Of a stretch of 64,000 bases of DNA, positions 1 to 7,490 are shown one piece after another. Within the stretch, counting starts at the first letter, position 1. The number at the start of each line of letters is the position of its first letter. The translations under genes and the position numbers were made by a program. The stretch is from the NCBI RefSeq assembly GCF_027105055.1, contig NZ_CP114264.1, positions 558,001 to 622,000 of the forward strand, written 5' to 3'. This DNA is from Acinetobacter sp. TR3. GTDB taxonomy: Bacteria > Pseudomonadota > Gammaproteobacteria > Pseudomonadales > Moraxellaceae. Below the pieces are notes generated by a model. The model was not told the origin of the DNA, made no database searches, and saw only the letters and a program-made list of their open reading frames with translations.

Positions 1-219
1 ATTCATCGAGCTCAATAATAAGATTTATGACCAGTTCAATGTAAAATAGGTCTAACAAGTCGTTTAGGATGGACGCTTCAGCATACCCCCTTAACTGCGA
101 TGTTACGGCTTATTAATAAAGATATGACATCAGGAATTTTTGAAAAATTTGATAGCTTTGGGATTAAGAATGACCACTTACAATTCCATGCCATGCAACT
201 AGAAAAAGTTGCAGGTTAA
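1..219 (+). pseudogene. 3' end of an unidentified gene, frameshifted near the window edge
   Basis: Two open frames abut here. Positions 2-49 read FIELNNKIYDQFNVK then a stop. A second frame, open from 31, reads IGLTSRLGWTLQHTPLTAM and continues to TAA at 217-219, ending LEKVAG. One extra A in the AAAA run at 43-46 would join them as FNVKIGLTSRL, so a one-base deletion (mutation or sequencing error) is the simplest reading. The second frame has no start codon near its beginning; its first ATG is at 103. I do not recognise the family. A bidirectional terminator follows directly. Confidence 0.4.
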
Positions 220-220
220 A

Positions 221-246
221 AAAAGAAGCTCGATTGAGCTTCTTTT
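221..246. terminator. Bidirectional rho-independent terminator
   Basis: A perfect 11-bp inverted repeat (221-231 with 236-246, loop GATT) ends in A and T runs on its two sides. It lies between two convergent genes and can terminate both. Confidence 0.85.
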
Positions 247-522
247 TTAATGATGCTGCCATTCAACAATAAACTCTTGTTGTGCCATACGATTTAAATG
301 ATCAATAACCACCTGTTCTAGACGAGCAACATCTTCTTGCTGATTTTCAATCAATACATCTAAATGCTGTTCTTGTGGTATAAGCGTCACCGTTGCTGTC
401 GGCATAAAAATTTTTGAGTATGCTTCTGTTTCAGCCACTTCAAATTTATGCTTCCAGTGATTGAGCAAGCGCTTACTAATTCGTTTTGCTTCATCTGTTG
501 TAATCTGTGTTGTGCTATTCAT
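247..522 (-). CDS. DUF2218 family protein
   Basis: A 91-residue cytoplasmic protein without signal peptide or membrane segment. The spacing of an N-terminal helix ending in LLNHWKHKFE, a central strand TATVTLIPQ, a helix LEQVVIDHLNRM and a C-terminal FIVEWQHH fits my recollection of DUF2218 (PF09981), a small family of unknown function. Its stop lies against the terminator at 221-246. A perfect dyad, TTGTTA-AAAA-TAACAA at 551-566, lies 28 bp upstream of the start and could be an operator. The family call rests on pattern memory and is moderately sure; no role is proposed. Confidence 0.65.
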   Translation of the reverse strand: MNSTTQITTDEAKRISKRLLNHWKHKFEVAETEAYSKIFMPTATVTLIPQEQHLDVLIENQQEDVARLEQVVIDHLNRMAQQEFIVEWQHH

Positions 523-666
523 GTCTTAAGGTCATATTCTACTTTTTTCATTGTTAAAAATAACAAAATCATCTGAGATTAAAAATAGTATTCATGCAAC
601 GTGATGTTGCAAGTTTGCAATGCTGTAATAATGACTTTGTAACAAACCTAAGTGCGATGAATTTGC

Positions 667-672
667 TATAAT
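667..672 (+). promoter_or_regulatory. Candidate -10 box of the rpe promoter
   Basis: TATAAT preceded by TGC (extended -10 type), 37 bp ahead of the rpe start. No good -35 hexamer stands at 16-18 bp; TTGTAA at 637-642 is too far away. Confidence 0.4.
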
Positions 673-708
673 CTCCAGATTATTTTCTTAGAGTTTGCCA
701 GGTCACCC

Positions 709-1395
709 ATGTCCAAGCCTTATTTAATTGCTCCTTCGATTTTATCTGCTGATTTTGCACGTTTAGGTGAAGATGTAGAAAAGGTTCTAGCTGCGGGTGC
801 AGACGTTGTGCATTTTGATGTGATGGATAACCATTATGTACCAAACCTTACTTTTGGTGCGGGCATCTGTAAAGCATTAAAAAGCTATGGAATTAAAGCA
901 CCGATTGATGTGCATCTGATGGTTTCTCCAGTTGATCGTATGATCGGTGATTTCTTGGAAGCAGGTGCAGACATTATTACGTTCCATCCAGAAGCAACAG
1001 ATCATATTGATCGTTCTTTACAACTGATTAAGGCAGGTGGTGCAAAAGCGGGTTTAGTGTTTAACCCAGCAACGCCGTTACATTATCTGGATTATGTTTT
1101 GGATAAAGTTGATCAAATCCTGTTAATGAGCGTAAACCCTGGTTTCGGTGGGCAAAAATTTATTCCAATGACCTTGGAAAAATTGCGTCAAGCGCGTCAA
1201 ATTATTGATGCGAGTGGTCGTGATATTCGTTTAGAAGTTGATGGCGGTGTTGGTCCTGCAAATATCCGTGAGATTGCTGAAGCAGGCGCCGATATGTTTG
1301 TTGCAGGTTCAGCGATTTTTGGTCAACCTGACTATAAAACGGTAATTGATCAAATGCGTGCAGAGTTGGCGAAAGTTGGTGCACCAGAAGTTTAG
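709..1395 (+). CDS. rpe: Ribulose-phosphate 3-epimerase
   Basis: Interconverts D-ribulose 5-phosphate and D-xylulose 5-phosphate in the pentose phosphate pathway, in the cytoplasm. The 228-residue TIM barrel has the family length. Visible signatures are APSILSADF near the start, HFDVMD with His35 and Asp37, DVHLMV with His69, [11 protein letters not shown] at 141-151 in the phosphate loop, and EVDGGV with Asp178; His35, Asp37, His69 and Asp178 match the metal and acid-base residues of the family. The gene stands alone here; gph and trpE, its partners in many proteobacteria, do not follow. The ATG at 709 gives the canonical N-terminus although the ribosome-binding site is weak. Confidence 0.97.
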   Translation: MSKPYLIAPSILSADFARLGEDVEKVLAAGADVVHFDVMDNHYVPNLTFGAGICKALKSYGIKAPIDVHLMVSPVDRMIGDFLEAGADIITFHPEATDHIDRSLQLIKAGGAKAGLVFNPATPLHYLDYVLDKVDQILLMSVNPGFGGQKFIPMTLEKLRQARQIIDASGRDIRLEVDGGVGPANIREIAEAGADMFVAGSAIFGQPDYKTVIDQMRAELAKVGAPEV

Positions 1396-1423
1396 TGTTT
1401 TCATCCTATTTTTCACATAAATT

Positions 1424-1491
1424 TGTGGATAACTCTGTTTATAACTGGGTGGATAACCGTGTTGATAAGCAGGTGGATAAGGTGTTGTTAA
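1424..1491. repeat. Six 12-bp-spaced DnaA-box-like units
   Basis: Units start at 1424, 1436, 1448, 1460, 1472 and 1483. Their first nine bases are TGTGGATAA, TGTTTATAA, GGTGGATAA, TGTTGATAA, GGTGGATAA and TGTTGTTAA. The first is the exact complement of the DnaA box TTATCCACA; the third and fifth differ from it at one base. The array lies between the rpe stop and its terminator. Binding by DnaA is inference; the periodicity is seen directly. Confidence 0.7.
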
Positions 1492-1537
1492 AATAAACAA
1501 AATGATTTCAGTTGTTTATATTCACAGCAAAATGATG

Positions 1538-1567
1538 AAAAAAAGGACAAGTTTTTGTCCTTTTTTT
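1538..1567 (+). terminator. Rho-independent terminator downstream of rpe
   Basis: A perfect 13-bp stem (1538-1550 with 1555-1567), core GGACAA/TTGTCC, flanked by seven A and seven T. The symmetry would allow termination in both directions. Confidence 0.85.
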
Positions 1568-1762
1568 GTGCGCTAAGCGATTTATTTTGCTTTGTTTTTG
1601 CCCATTAGTGATCTGATATTTTATTGTTCAATAAATTGGCAGCTTGGTTATGTAGGTGTGTGAAATTAGCATAATTTGAACATAAAGTAGATTGTGCATA
1701 ACATAGAAAGAAATTATGCTAAGTAAATCGCATTCATTTGATGATTGATCCAAGGGTATTCA

Positions 1763-2182
1763 GTGCAACTTCATAAACAATACAAGCATTTATGGTTTGT
1801 ATTCCTGATGATATTTTTCATTGGGGGAAGTGGTGTGGCTGTTGCAGAAGTTCAAGAAGTTCGATTGGATCAAAAAACGTCAATAGTGCAAACCATGCCG
1901 TGTCACGATCAGCAAATGATGGATCAACATCATCAAATGCAAATGTCACATGATGTGACCAATATTGTTAAATGCCATGATGGGCAAATGCAAGATCAGC
2001 AATATTGTCCTGACTGTAATAATTTTTCACATTGCCAAACGATCAATCTAGCACTCGATCAGCAGATTCCAAGCTTGTCTGGCTCGCCGTTTTTAGAACT
2101 GAGCAGCTATAAAAATACAGCGTATCAAGCTCGCCATCTTGCGGGTTATTGGCAAGAAATTTTACGTCCTCCTAGAACCTAA
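1763..2182 (+). CDS. Small exported His/Met/Cys-rich protein ahead of copA
   Basis: The likely start is GTG at 1763, six bases after AAGGG (1752-1756), giving 139 residues. A TTG start at 1745 has no ribosome-binding site. A signal peptide with hydrophobic core FVFLMIFFIGGSGVAVA ends near residue 27. The mature part is rich in possible metal ligands (CHDQQMMDQHHQMQM, CHDGQMQ, CPDC, HCQ) and ends in LRPPRT, like small DUF2946-type proteins found beside copper genes. It lies 68 bp upstream of copA on the same strand, so a periplasmic copper-binding role is a reasonable inference. The family assignment is tentative. Confidence 0.65.
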   Translation: MQLHKQYKHLWFVFLMIFFIGGSGVAVAEVQEVRLDQKTSIVQTMPCHDQQMMDQHHQMQMSHDVTNIVKCHDGQMQDQQYCPDCNNFSHCQTINLALDQQIPSLSGSPFLELSSYKNTAYQARHLAGYWQEILRPPRT

Positions 2183-2250
2183 TCTGTTTTACAGGCTCTT
2201 TGTTTTGTTGAAAAGAGCAATTTGAATTGTTAACAGATTAGGAAAATATC

Positions 2251-4140
2251 ATGTCCTCAAAAATATCTGCTGGTGTCGTTGCTGGCTTAAGTCTATTTTT
2301 TGCACCTTATAGTTTGGCTGCAATCAAAGAATATCACCTGAATATTAATCAAGGTCTCGCCAATGTGACAGGGAAGCCTGTGCAACGTATGACGGTCAAC
2401 GGTAAATTTATTGCTCCGCTTCTCGAATTTGAAGAGGGGGATGAAGCAGTGATTTATGTGCATAACCAGCTGAAGAATCAAAATACTTCTTTACATTGGC
2501 ATGGTCTGCTTTTACCTGGGCTCATGGATGGCGTTCCTGGCTTTAATGGCTTTAAAAGTATCAAGCCGAATGGCAGTTTTGAATATCGTTTCAAGGTTCG
2601 ACAAAATGGGACTTATTGGTATCACGCACATAGCAAAGGACAGGAACAAGATGGCTTATATGGTCCTTTGGTAATTTATCCTAAAGGTAAGCAACCTGTT
2701 GCTGTACATGAAAAAGCTGATCGTGATTATGTGGTGATGTTGTCTGATTTCCATGAAACAGAAAGTGACAAGATCATGGCAAATTTGAAGAAGTCGGCTG
2801 AGTATTACCAAAACCAACGTGAAACGGTAAGTGATGTCTGGAAGCAGGTCAAACAAGACGGTTTAAAAGCAACTTGGAAAGATCGTTCGATGTGGAACCA
2901 GATGCGGATGCTCAAAACCGATTTATCAGACATTACTGGTTATATTTTCTTGGTGAATGGGAAAACACCTCAACAAAATTGGACAGGTGCTTTTAAAACG
3001 GGTGAAAAGATTCGTTTGCGATTTATTAATGCTTCAGCGATGTCTTTTTTTGATGTGCGTATTCCCAACTTAAAAATGACTGTGGTTAGTGCAGATGGTC
3101 AGCCAGTGAAACCTGTTCCTGTGGATGAGTTTCGTATTGGTACTGCAGAAACTTATGATGTATTGGTTGAACCTGAACAAGCGCATTATCAAATTGAGGC
3201 AGAGTCAATAGATCGTTCTGGTTTTGCAATTGGGTCATTGCAGAATGAACAGGTGAGCAATCCAACCTCAGTGCAAATCCCAAAATCACGGCCACGTGCT
3301 TTATTAAGTATGGAAGATATGGGCATGGATCATGGCGCGCATGATCAAATGAATATGCCGAATATGGATCATAAGCAATCACAAGTACCACATGAAAAAG
3401 TGATACCTGTACCAACATCAGAGATCACGATGGATCATCGTTCACATGCTCAAATGGGCATGTCGCAAATGGATCACAATGGACATGGTCAGATGAATAT
3501 GAGCAAGATGGATCACAGTGCTCATACGCAGATGACGATGGGGGAGATGGATCATAGCCAGCATCAAGCGGCTGCATCTTCTACAAAAGGAAGTATTGAT
3601 CATGTACAGGGTTGGGCGAATGCAGCAACGCCAGTACACCAAAAAGCCTTAAATTATGCTGATTTGAAGTCACTGCAACCACAACCAGAAAGTTATCGCC
3701 GTCCAGCCGAGCGTGAATTGGTGATTCGTCTGGGTGGCACGATGGAGCGTTACATCTGGACGATTGATGGTAAAAAGTTTAGTGATCCTGATTTTAAGCC
3801 TTTAACAGTCCGCTATGGCGAGCGTATTCGACTGAAATTTGTCAATGAAAGTATGATGGCGCATCCAATGCATTTACATGGCATGTTTATGCAATTAGAA
3901 AATGGTCAGGCATTACAAGATATGCCCAATAAGCATACGGTGATCGTGCCACCGGGCAAAACCGTTACAGCGCTACTTACTGCGGATGAGCTAGGTAAAT
4001 GGGCGATTCATTGTCACCTGTTGTACCACATGAGTGCGGGCATGATGAGTAAATTGATTGTCGCAAATGTCGATGACAGCAAGGTTTCACAAACTACGCC
4101 TGTTCAACCTACCCAAGGAGCGAGTCATGCACATCACTAA
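2251..4140 (+). CDS. copA: Copper-resistance multicopper oxidase CopA/PcoA
   Basis: A 629-residue periplasmic oxidase that probably oxidises Cu(I) to Cu(II) and binds copper. Cupredoxin copper ligands are visible: HWHG at 82-85, WYHAHS at 123-128, HPMHLHG near 540 and HCHLLYHMSAGM near 590. Between about residues 354 and 445 lies a Met/His-rich insert built from MDHxxHxQMxM units, typical of CopA. The N-terminus (MSSKISAGVVAGLSLFFAPY then SLA) looks like a Sec signal with no twin-arginine pair, whereas many CopA proteins carry Tat signals. The RBS AGGAAAA precedes the ATG. The gene overlaps copB by 14 bp. Confidence 0.94.
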   Translation: MSSKISAGVVAGLSLFFAPYSLAAIKEYHLNINQGLANVTGKPVQRMTVNGKFIAPLLEFEEGDEAVIYVHNQLKNQNTSLHWHGLLLPGLMDGVPGFNGFKSIKPNGSFEYRFKVRQNGTYWYHAHSKGQEQDGLYGPLVIYPKGKQPVAVHEKADRDYVVMLSDFHETESDKIMANLKKSAEYYQNQRETVSDVWKQVKQDGLKATWKDRSMWNQMRMLKTDLSDITGYIFLVNGKTPQQNWTGAFKTGEKIRLRFINASAMSFFDVRIPNLKMTVVSADGQPVKPVPVDEFRIGTAETYDVLVEPEQAHYQIEAESIDRSGFAIGSLQNEQVSNPTSVQIPKSRPRALLSMEDMGMDHGAHDQMNMPNMDHKQSQVPHEKVIPVPTSEITMDHRSHAQMGMSQMDHNGHGQMNMSKMDHSAHTQMTMGEMDHSQHQAAASSTKGSIDHVQGWANAATPVHQKALNYADLKSLQPQPESYRRPAERELVIRLGGTMERYIWTIDGKKFSDPDFKPLTVRYGERIRLKFVNESMMAHPMHLHGMFMQLENGQALQDMPNKHTVIVPPGKTVTALLTADELGKWAIHCHLLYHMSAGMMSKLIVANVDDSKVSQTTPVQPTQGASHAHH

Positions 4141-5023
4141 GCAAGCTTCTACGATGAAACGCTATACACAATTATTGGCAATGGGAGGCATGATTTCTTC
4201 TTTGAGTGTATTTGCATCTGCGCATGAGGGTCATGATCAAATGATGAAAATGGATCAGTCGGTACAACAGAATATATTGATGGAGACATCATCTCCTGTT
4301 GATCATTCAGGACATCAACCTGAATTAAAGCAAGTACCATCTGATATTCAACATGATGCACACGATCATCAGCGTGAACATGGTGGACAAATTTATCAAG
4401 CCACAACGATTAAAAATGCGTGGGTCGTTGATGATAGTCGAGGCAGTGCCAGTACTGAGCTAAAAACATGGGTGGGAGGTGATAAAAATAAAATATTCAT
4501 TCAAGCACATGTTGAAAAAGCAGAATCGGAAAAAACTCAAACAGAAACAAAGCTGTTATATAGTCGTCATATTGCTGATTTTTGGGATGTCCAAGCAGGC
4601 GTTCGTTATCAATATCAACCTGAACAAAAGCATGATAAAAATCAATGGGACACGGTATTGGGATTACATGGTCTAGCGCCGTATTTCTTTGAAACAGAAG
4701 CCTATCTTTATGTAGGTCAAAACCAACGCTGGCAACTGAGTTTGGAAACAACACGCGATGTATTATTTACGCAAAAGTTGATTGCTCAACCTTATTTGAA
4801 TGCAGATGTAATATTCAATGGTGAGTCAAGTTATGCAAATAAATCTGGATTATCTAAACTTCAGATAGGCCTGCAAACGCGTTATGAAATCAGTAAAAAA
4901 ATAATGCCATTTATTGATATTGCGTACACATATAATAAAGGTTTGAAACAAACCGAATTGCAATCGGCTACAGACAGTAAAAAAGGTTGGCTATATGGTT
5001 TGGGACTTACGTTAAAGTTCTGA
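4127..5023 (+). CDS. copB: Copper-resistance outer-membrane protein CopB
   Basis: The start at 4127 follows AAGGAG (4115-4120) inside the last codons of copA; longer readings of the frame lack a start signal. The product has 298 residues. It begins with a signal sequence (MKRYTQLLAMGG to FASA), then a His/Met-rich stretch (HEGHDQMMKMDQ, DHSGHQ, HDAHDHQREHGG), then alternating hydrophobic strands ending in GWLYGLGLTLKF, a beta-barrel end with C-terminal Phe as in outer-membrane proteins. It agrees with the PcoB/CopB family, which acts with CopA. No copC, copD or copRS is adjacent. Confidence 0.92.
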   Translation: MHITKQASTMKRYTQLLAMGGMISSLSVFASAHEGHDQMMKMDQSVQQNILMETSSPVDHSGHQPELKQVPSDIQHDAHDHQREHGGQIYQATTIKNAWVVDDSRGSASTELKTWVGGDKNKIFIQAHVEKAESEKTQTETKLLYSRHIADFWDVQAGVRYQYQPEQKHDKNQWDTVLGLHGLAPYFFETEAYLYVGQNQRWQLSLETTRDVLFTQKLIAQPYLNADVIFNGESSYANKSGLSKLQIGLQTRYEISKKIMPFIDIAYTYNKGLKQTELQSATDSKKGWLYGLGLTLKF

Positions 5024-5050
5024 TCCTTTGTCTAAAAGGTCACTATCCTG

Positions 5051-5085
5051 AGATACTGTTGGTTTATACTAGCAGTATCTTTTTT
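5051..5085 (+). terminator. Rho-independent terminator after copB
   Basis: AGATACTG (5051-5058) pairs with CAGTATCT (5073-5080), followed by a T run. Confidence 0.75.
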
Positions 5086-5105
5086 GAGTCATTCATGGTG
5101 CATAA

Positions 5106-5609
5106 ATGGCTTTAGAACAACAAGACAATTTAATAACTGATAATGCAAATGAATCTCTAAGTCGGAGAGAAAAAACACAAAATTTGATTACTCAATTTGA
5201 CGTTGTTCCACGTGATGGCAGTATGAAAGTCAGTTTTTATTATATTCCACACATGAGTAGTTTGGTGGAAGTACAACGTATTCGAAAAGCATTATTGCCA
5301 TTTGCTGAAATCTTAGTTGAACATAGTATTGATTTAGACACACGTCATCTAACTTTATATCATCATTGTGCAATTGATGAGGTGACAATTGCTCTAATCC
5401 GCTTGAGCTTAGGAGCGGAGTTACAACAAACTTTGTCACATTATGAACCTTTAGAAATGAATACTTTGAATACAGATACTGCAACTTTACAGGAGCATAA
5501 AGTTGAGTCACAGGATAATTATTTAAGTGTTTTAGGTCATTTTTTAATTTCATGCTTAAATCATTTAAAGCAATGGATAAAATGCTTACAGAGAAAGAAG
5601 GATAATTAA
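5106..5609 (+). CDS. Hypothetical protein, 167 aa
   Basis: I do not recognise this family. The first 40 residues are polar, then comes VSFYYIPHMSSLVEVQRIRK with a mixed alpha/beta pattern to about residue 112. The C-terminal part has an amphipathic to hydrophobic stretch LSVLGHFLISCLNHLKQWIK and a basic end (LQRKKDN). There is no signal peptide. The next gene starts two bases after its stop, so the two are very probably one transcription unit. The start at 5106 has only a weak RBS. Confidence 0.75.
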   Translation: MALEQQDNLITDNANESLSRREKTQNLITQFDVVPRDGSMKVSFYYIPHMSSLVEVQRIRKALLPFAEILVEHSIDLDTRHLTLYHHCAIDEVTIALIRLSLGAELQQTLSHYEPLEMNTLNTDTATLQEHKVESQDNYLSVLGHFLISCLNHLKQWIKCLQRKKDN

Positions 5610-5611
5610 GC

Positions 5612-6157
5612 ATGCCAAGATGGATGTATGGCGTACTAGGATTGGCTATCGCATGGGTGGTTTGGACACAGGTATTAAAACCAGCGCCAAATATTAGTCA
5701 AATGACCACTCAACAAGGCGTACAGATTAATGCATTGGAGCGTTATGAAGGTGCATTTCGTGTGCTTTCTAGAGAAGACTACAATTTAGGGCGTGAAGCT
5801 GAATTTTCGCCAATGGATATTGCTGTTGGCTGGGGAGATATGGCAAATCCGCAGATCTATAAACAAATTGATGTATCACAAAGTAATCGTTGGTATCACT
5901 GGCGTATAGATCATCAACCGCCTATTTCTTTGAGAGAAATCGAAACGCATAGTGCCAATATGCACCTGGTTCCCGCCAATGCTTATGTCGCATCTCAAAT
6001 GAAAAAAATTAAAAAAGATGATTTAGTCTATTTAAAGGGTTCTTTAATCGAAATACAGACAAAAGATGGTTGGCATTGGAAAAGTTCTTTATCCCGTGAA
6101 GATACAGGAAACGGGGCATGTGAGCTAATGCAGGTCGATCAGATTTCATGGCAGTAA
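5612..6157 (+). CDS. Hypothetical membrane-anchored protein, 181 aa
   Basis: An N-terminal segment MYGVLGLAIAWVVWTQVL after a basic start (MPR) forms one transmembrane anchor, leaving about 155 residues probably in the periplasm. The soluble part contains DMANPQIYKQIDVSQSNRWY, HWRIDHQPP, VYLKGSLIEIQTKDGWHWKS and two cysteines short of any clear motif. No catalytic signature is recognised. The RBS GAAGGA (5597-5602) supports the start. It is coupled to the preceding gene. The function is unknown. Confidence 0.8.
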   Translation: MPRWMYGVLGLAIAWVVWTQVLKPAPNISQMTTQQGVQINALERYEGAFRVLSREDYNLGREAEFSPMDIAVGWGDMANPQIYKQIDVSQSNRWYHWRIDHQPPISLREIETHSANMHLVPANAYVASQMKKIKKDDLVYLKGSLIEIQTKDGWHWKSSLSREDTGNGACELMQVDQISWQ

Positions 6158-6261
6158 ATCTTAACCTTAGATAAAGCGTTTAATTTTTAAAATACTGCAC
6201 TGGAATCCATACATAACCTTTCACATAATCTCGAAATTTTACAGTACACTGCTTTTCCTAA

Positions 6262-6305
6262 GAGGACGACCTCACTTCAAAAGCATCACGTTGGGACGAC
6301 CCAAC
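6262..6305 (+). promoter_or_regulatory. Guanidine-II (mini-ykkC) riboswitch
   Basis: Two small hairpins each carry the tetraloop ACGA: GAGG-ACGA-CCTC at 6262-6273 and GTTGGG-ACGA-CCCAAC at 6290-6305, joined by a 16-base linker. Paired stem-loops with ACGR loops are the diagnostic architecture of the mini-ykkC/guanidine-II class, which binds guanidinium and turns on translation. It lies 24 bp upstream of a Gdx-type SMR gene, the usual partner. Confidence 0.93.
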
Positions 6306-6329
6306 TCTTGTTAAGGTTGAGTGTAAAAA

Positions 6330-6647
6330 ATGGCATGGGCAATTTTAATTTTGGCAGGTATTTTTGAAATTATTTGGGCATATTCAATGAAGATGTCTGA
6401 GGGTTTTACCAAGCTAACGCCAAGTATCGTGACCATCATTTTTATGATTTTAAGTGTCGTATTATTGTCAATTGCAATGCGATCGTTGCCTTTGGGTACA
6501 GCCTATACGGTTTGGACGGGAATTGGTGCGATTGGATCGTTTATTGTTGGCATCATGGTTTTAAATGAACCAATGACTGCGATGCGAATGATTGCTGCAA
6601 TATTAATTGTATCGGGCCTAATGTTGATGAAATTGTCATCAAATTAA
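6330..6647 (+). CDS. gdx: Guanidinium/H+ antiporter of the SMR family (Gdx, SugE-like)
   Basis: A 105-residue, four-helix inner-membrane small multidrug resistance protein. It has the residues of the guanidinium-exporting Gdx subtype: Glu13 and Trp16 in GIFEIIWAYSMK, Ser42, Tyr59 and Trp62. It works as an antiparallel dimer exchanging protons for guanidinium. The guanidine-II riboswitch immediately upstream independently supports guanidinium as substrate. Older annotation would call it SugE, a quaternary ammonium transporter. It precedes ogt by 18 bp in an apparent operon. Confidence 0.94.
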   Translation: MAWAILILAGIFEIIWAYSMKMSEGFTKLTPSIVTIIFMILSVVLLSIAMRSLPLGTAYTVWTGIGAIGSFIVGIMVLNEPMTAMRMIAAILIVSGLMLMKLSSN

Positions 6648-6665
6648 TGGTTTAAGGAGAGAGTA

Positions 6666-7148
6666 ATGCAACTGGTGTATATGTACATGGATTCTCCTGT
6701 GGGTGCATTAAAACTGGTTGCTCATGATCATGCATTGGTCGCCGTGATGTGGGACAATGAAGACCATAAACGAGTACGAATCGCCGAACTGATAGAGGAT
6801 CGTCAACATCCGATGTTACTTCGAGTTAAAAAACAATTAGAAGAATATTTCGCAGGTCAGCGTCAGCAATTTGATTTACCTTTGGACTTTCAAGGCACAG
6901 ATTTTCAACAACAAGTTTGGCAGGCTTTGTTGACCATTCCTTATGGTGAGAAGCGTAGTTATAAAGACATTGCAGTTCAGATTGGTAATGAAAAAGCGGT
7001 ACGTGCTGTTGGGGCTGCCAATGGTAAGAATCCGATTTCGATTATTGCGCCGTGTCATCGGGTGATTGGTTCGAGTGGTGCTTTGGTTGGTTTTGCGGGT
7101 GGTTTGGATAAGAAGCAGATTTTACTGAGTTTAGAACAACAAATTTAG
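6666..7148 (+). CDS. ogt: Methylated-DNA--protein-cysteine methyltransferase
   Basis: Removes O6-alkyl groups from guanine in DNA in a single-turnover transfer to its own cysteine. The protein has 160 residues, close to the family norm. The DNA-binding helix region is IPYGEKRSYKDIAVQIGNEK with the arginine finger in AVRAVGAANGKNP, and the acceptor is Cys130 in PCHRVIGSSG. It lacks the N-terminal Ada phosphotriester domain, so it is an Ogt/MGMT-type enzyme. The RBS AAGGAG lies just before the start. Its closeness to gdx implies co-transcription and possible control by the upstream riboswitch. Confidence 0.93.
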   Translation: MQLVYMYMDSPVGALKLVAHDHALVAVMWDNEDHKRVRIAELIEDRQHPMLLRVKKQLEEYFAGQRQQFDLPLDFQGTDFQQQVWQALLTIPYGEKRSYKDIAVQIGNEKAVRAVGAANGKNPISIIAPCHRVIGSSGALVGFAGGLDKKQILLSLEQQI

Positions 7149-7246
7149 TTTTCAAAATGTAGATCGTTTGAGTGTTCACTTATCAAGAGTTAGCACAGCC
7201 ATTTAGTTGAAGCATAACTTTATATGCATTGTGTATAGGCATTCTT

Positions 7247-7340
7247 TTACTTTTCAAAGATGAAAAGTAACAAAAATCTTTTGTTGGACAGAGGGCACAT
7301 CCATGTAGCCCCTGTCCAACGGGCGGCATCCATGCCGCCT
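7247..7340. repeat. Intergenic element of three successive hairpins
   Basis: Hairpin 1: TTACTTTTCA-AAGA-TGAAAAGTAA (7247-7270). Hairpin 2: GTTGGACAG pairs with CTGTCCAAC (7283-7320) around an inner GGGC/GCCC and ACAT-CC-ATGT. Hairpin 3: GGCGGCAT-CC-ATGCCGCC (7322-7339) begins right after it. The third hairpin recurs with one changed base at 14712-14731, so this behaves as a dispersed repeat of REP or MITE type. The rest of the 342-bp gap between ogt and argJ shows nothing else I can name. Confidence 0.7.
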
Positions 7341-7490
7341 CACAATAGTGACTGCTGCATGAATATCTTATTAAAATCAGACAATGAAAGTACTTTTATT
7401 TTATAAATGATCCATGTCGTTAATACTCGATTTTAATCGCCTTTTGGAATAAGCTTAAGCCTTTCATAACAAGTTGAATGGAAGTTTAAA

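Noticed and set aside
1424-1491. The DnaA-box-like array as the chromosomal origin
   Set aside because: No dnaA, dnaN, rpmH or gidA gene lies nearby, and no AT-rich unwinding element with matching 13-mers is evident.
1309-1500. Minus-strand frame with a Tyr/Pro-rich four-residue repeat
   Set aside because: The repeat is the translation of the 12-bp DnaA-box-like array and the frame runs into rpe; there is no RBS.
3086-3418. 110-aa minus-strand open frame
   Set aside because: It is antisense to the copA coding region; the clear Met/His repeat and copper ligands are on the plus strand.
7247-7340. A CRISPR array or a transposon end
   Set aside because: The hairpins differ from one another, there are no spacers of equal length, and no transposase is near.
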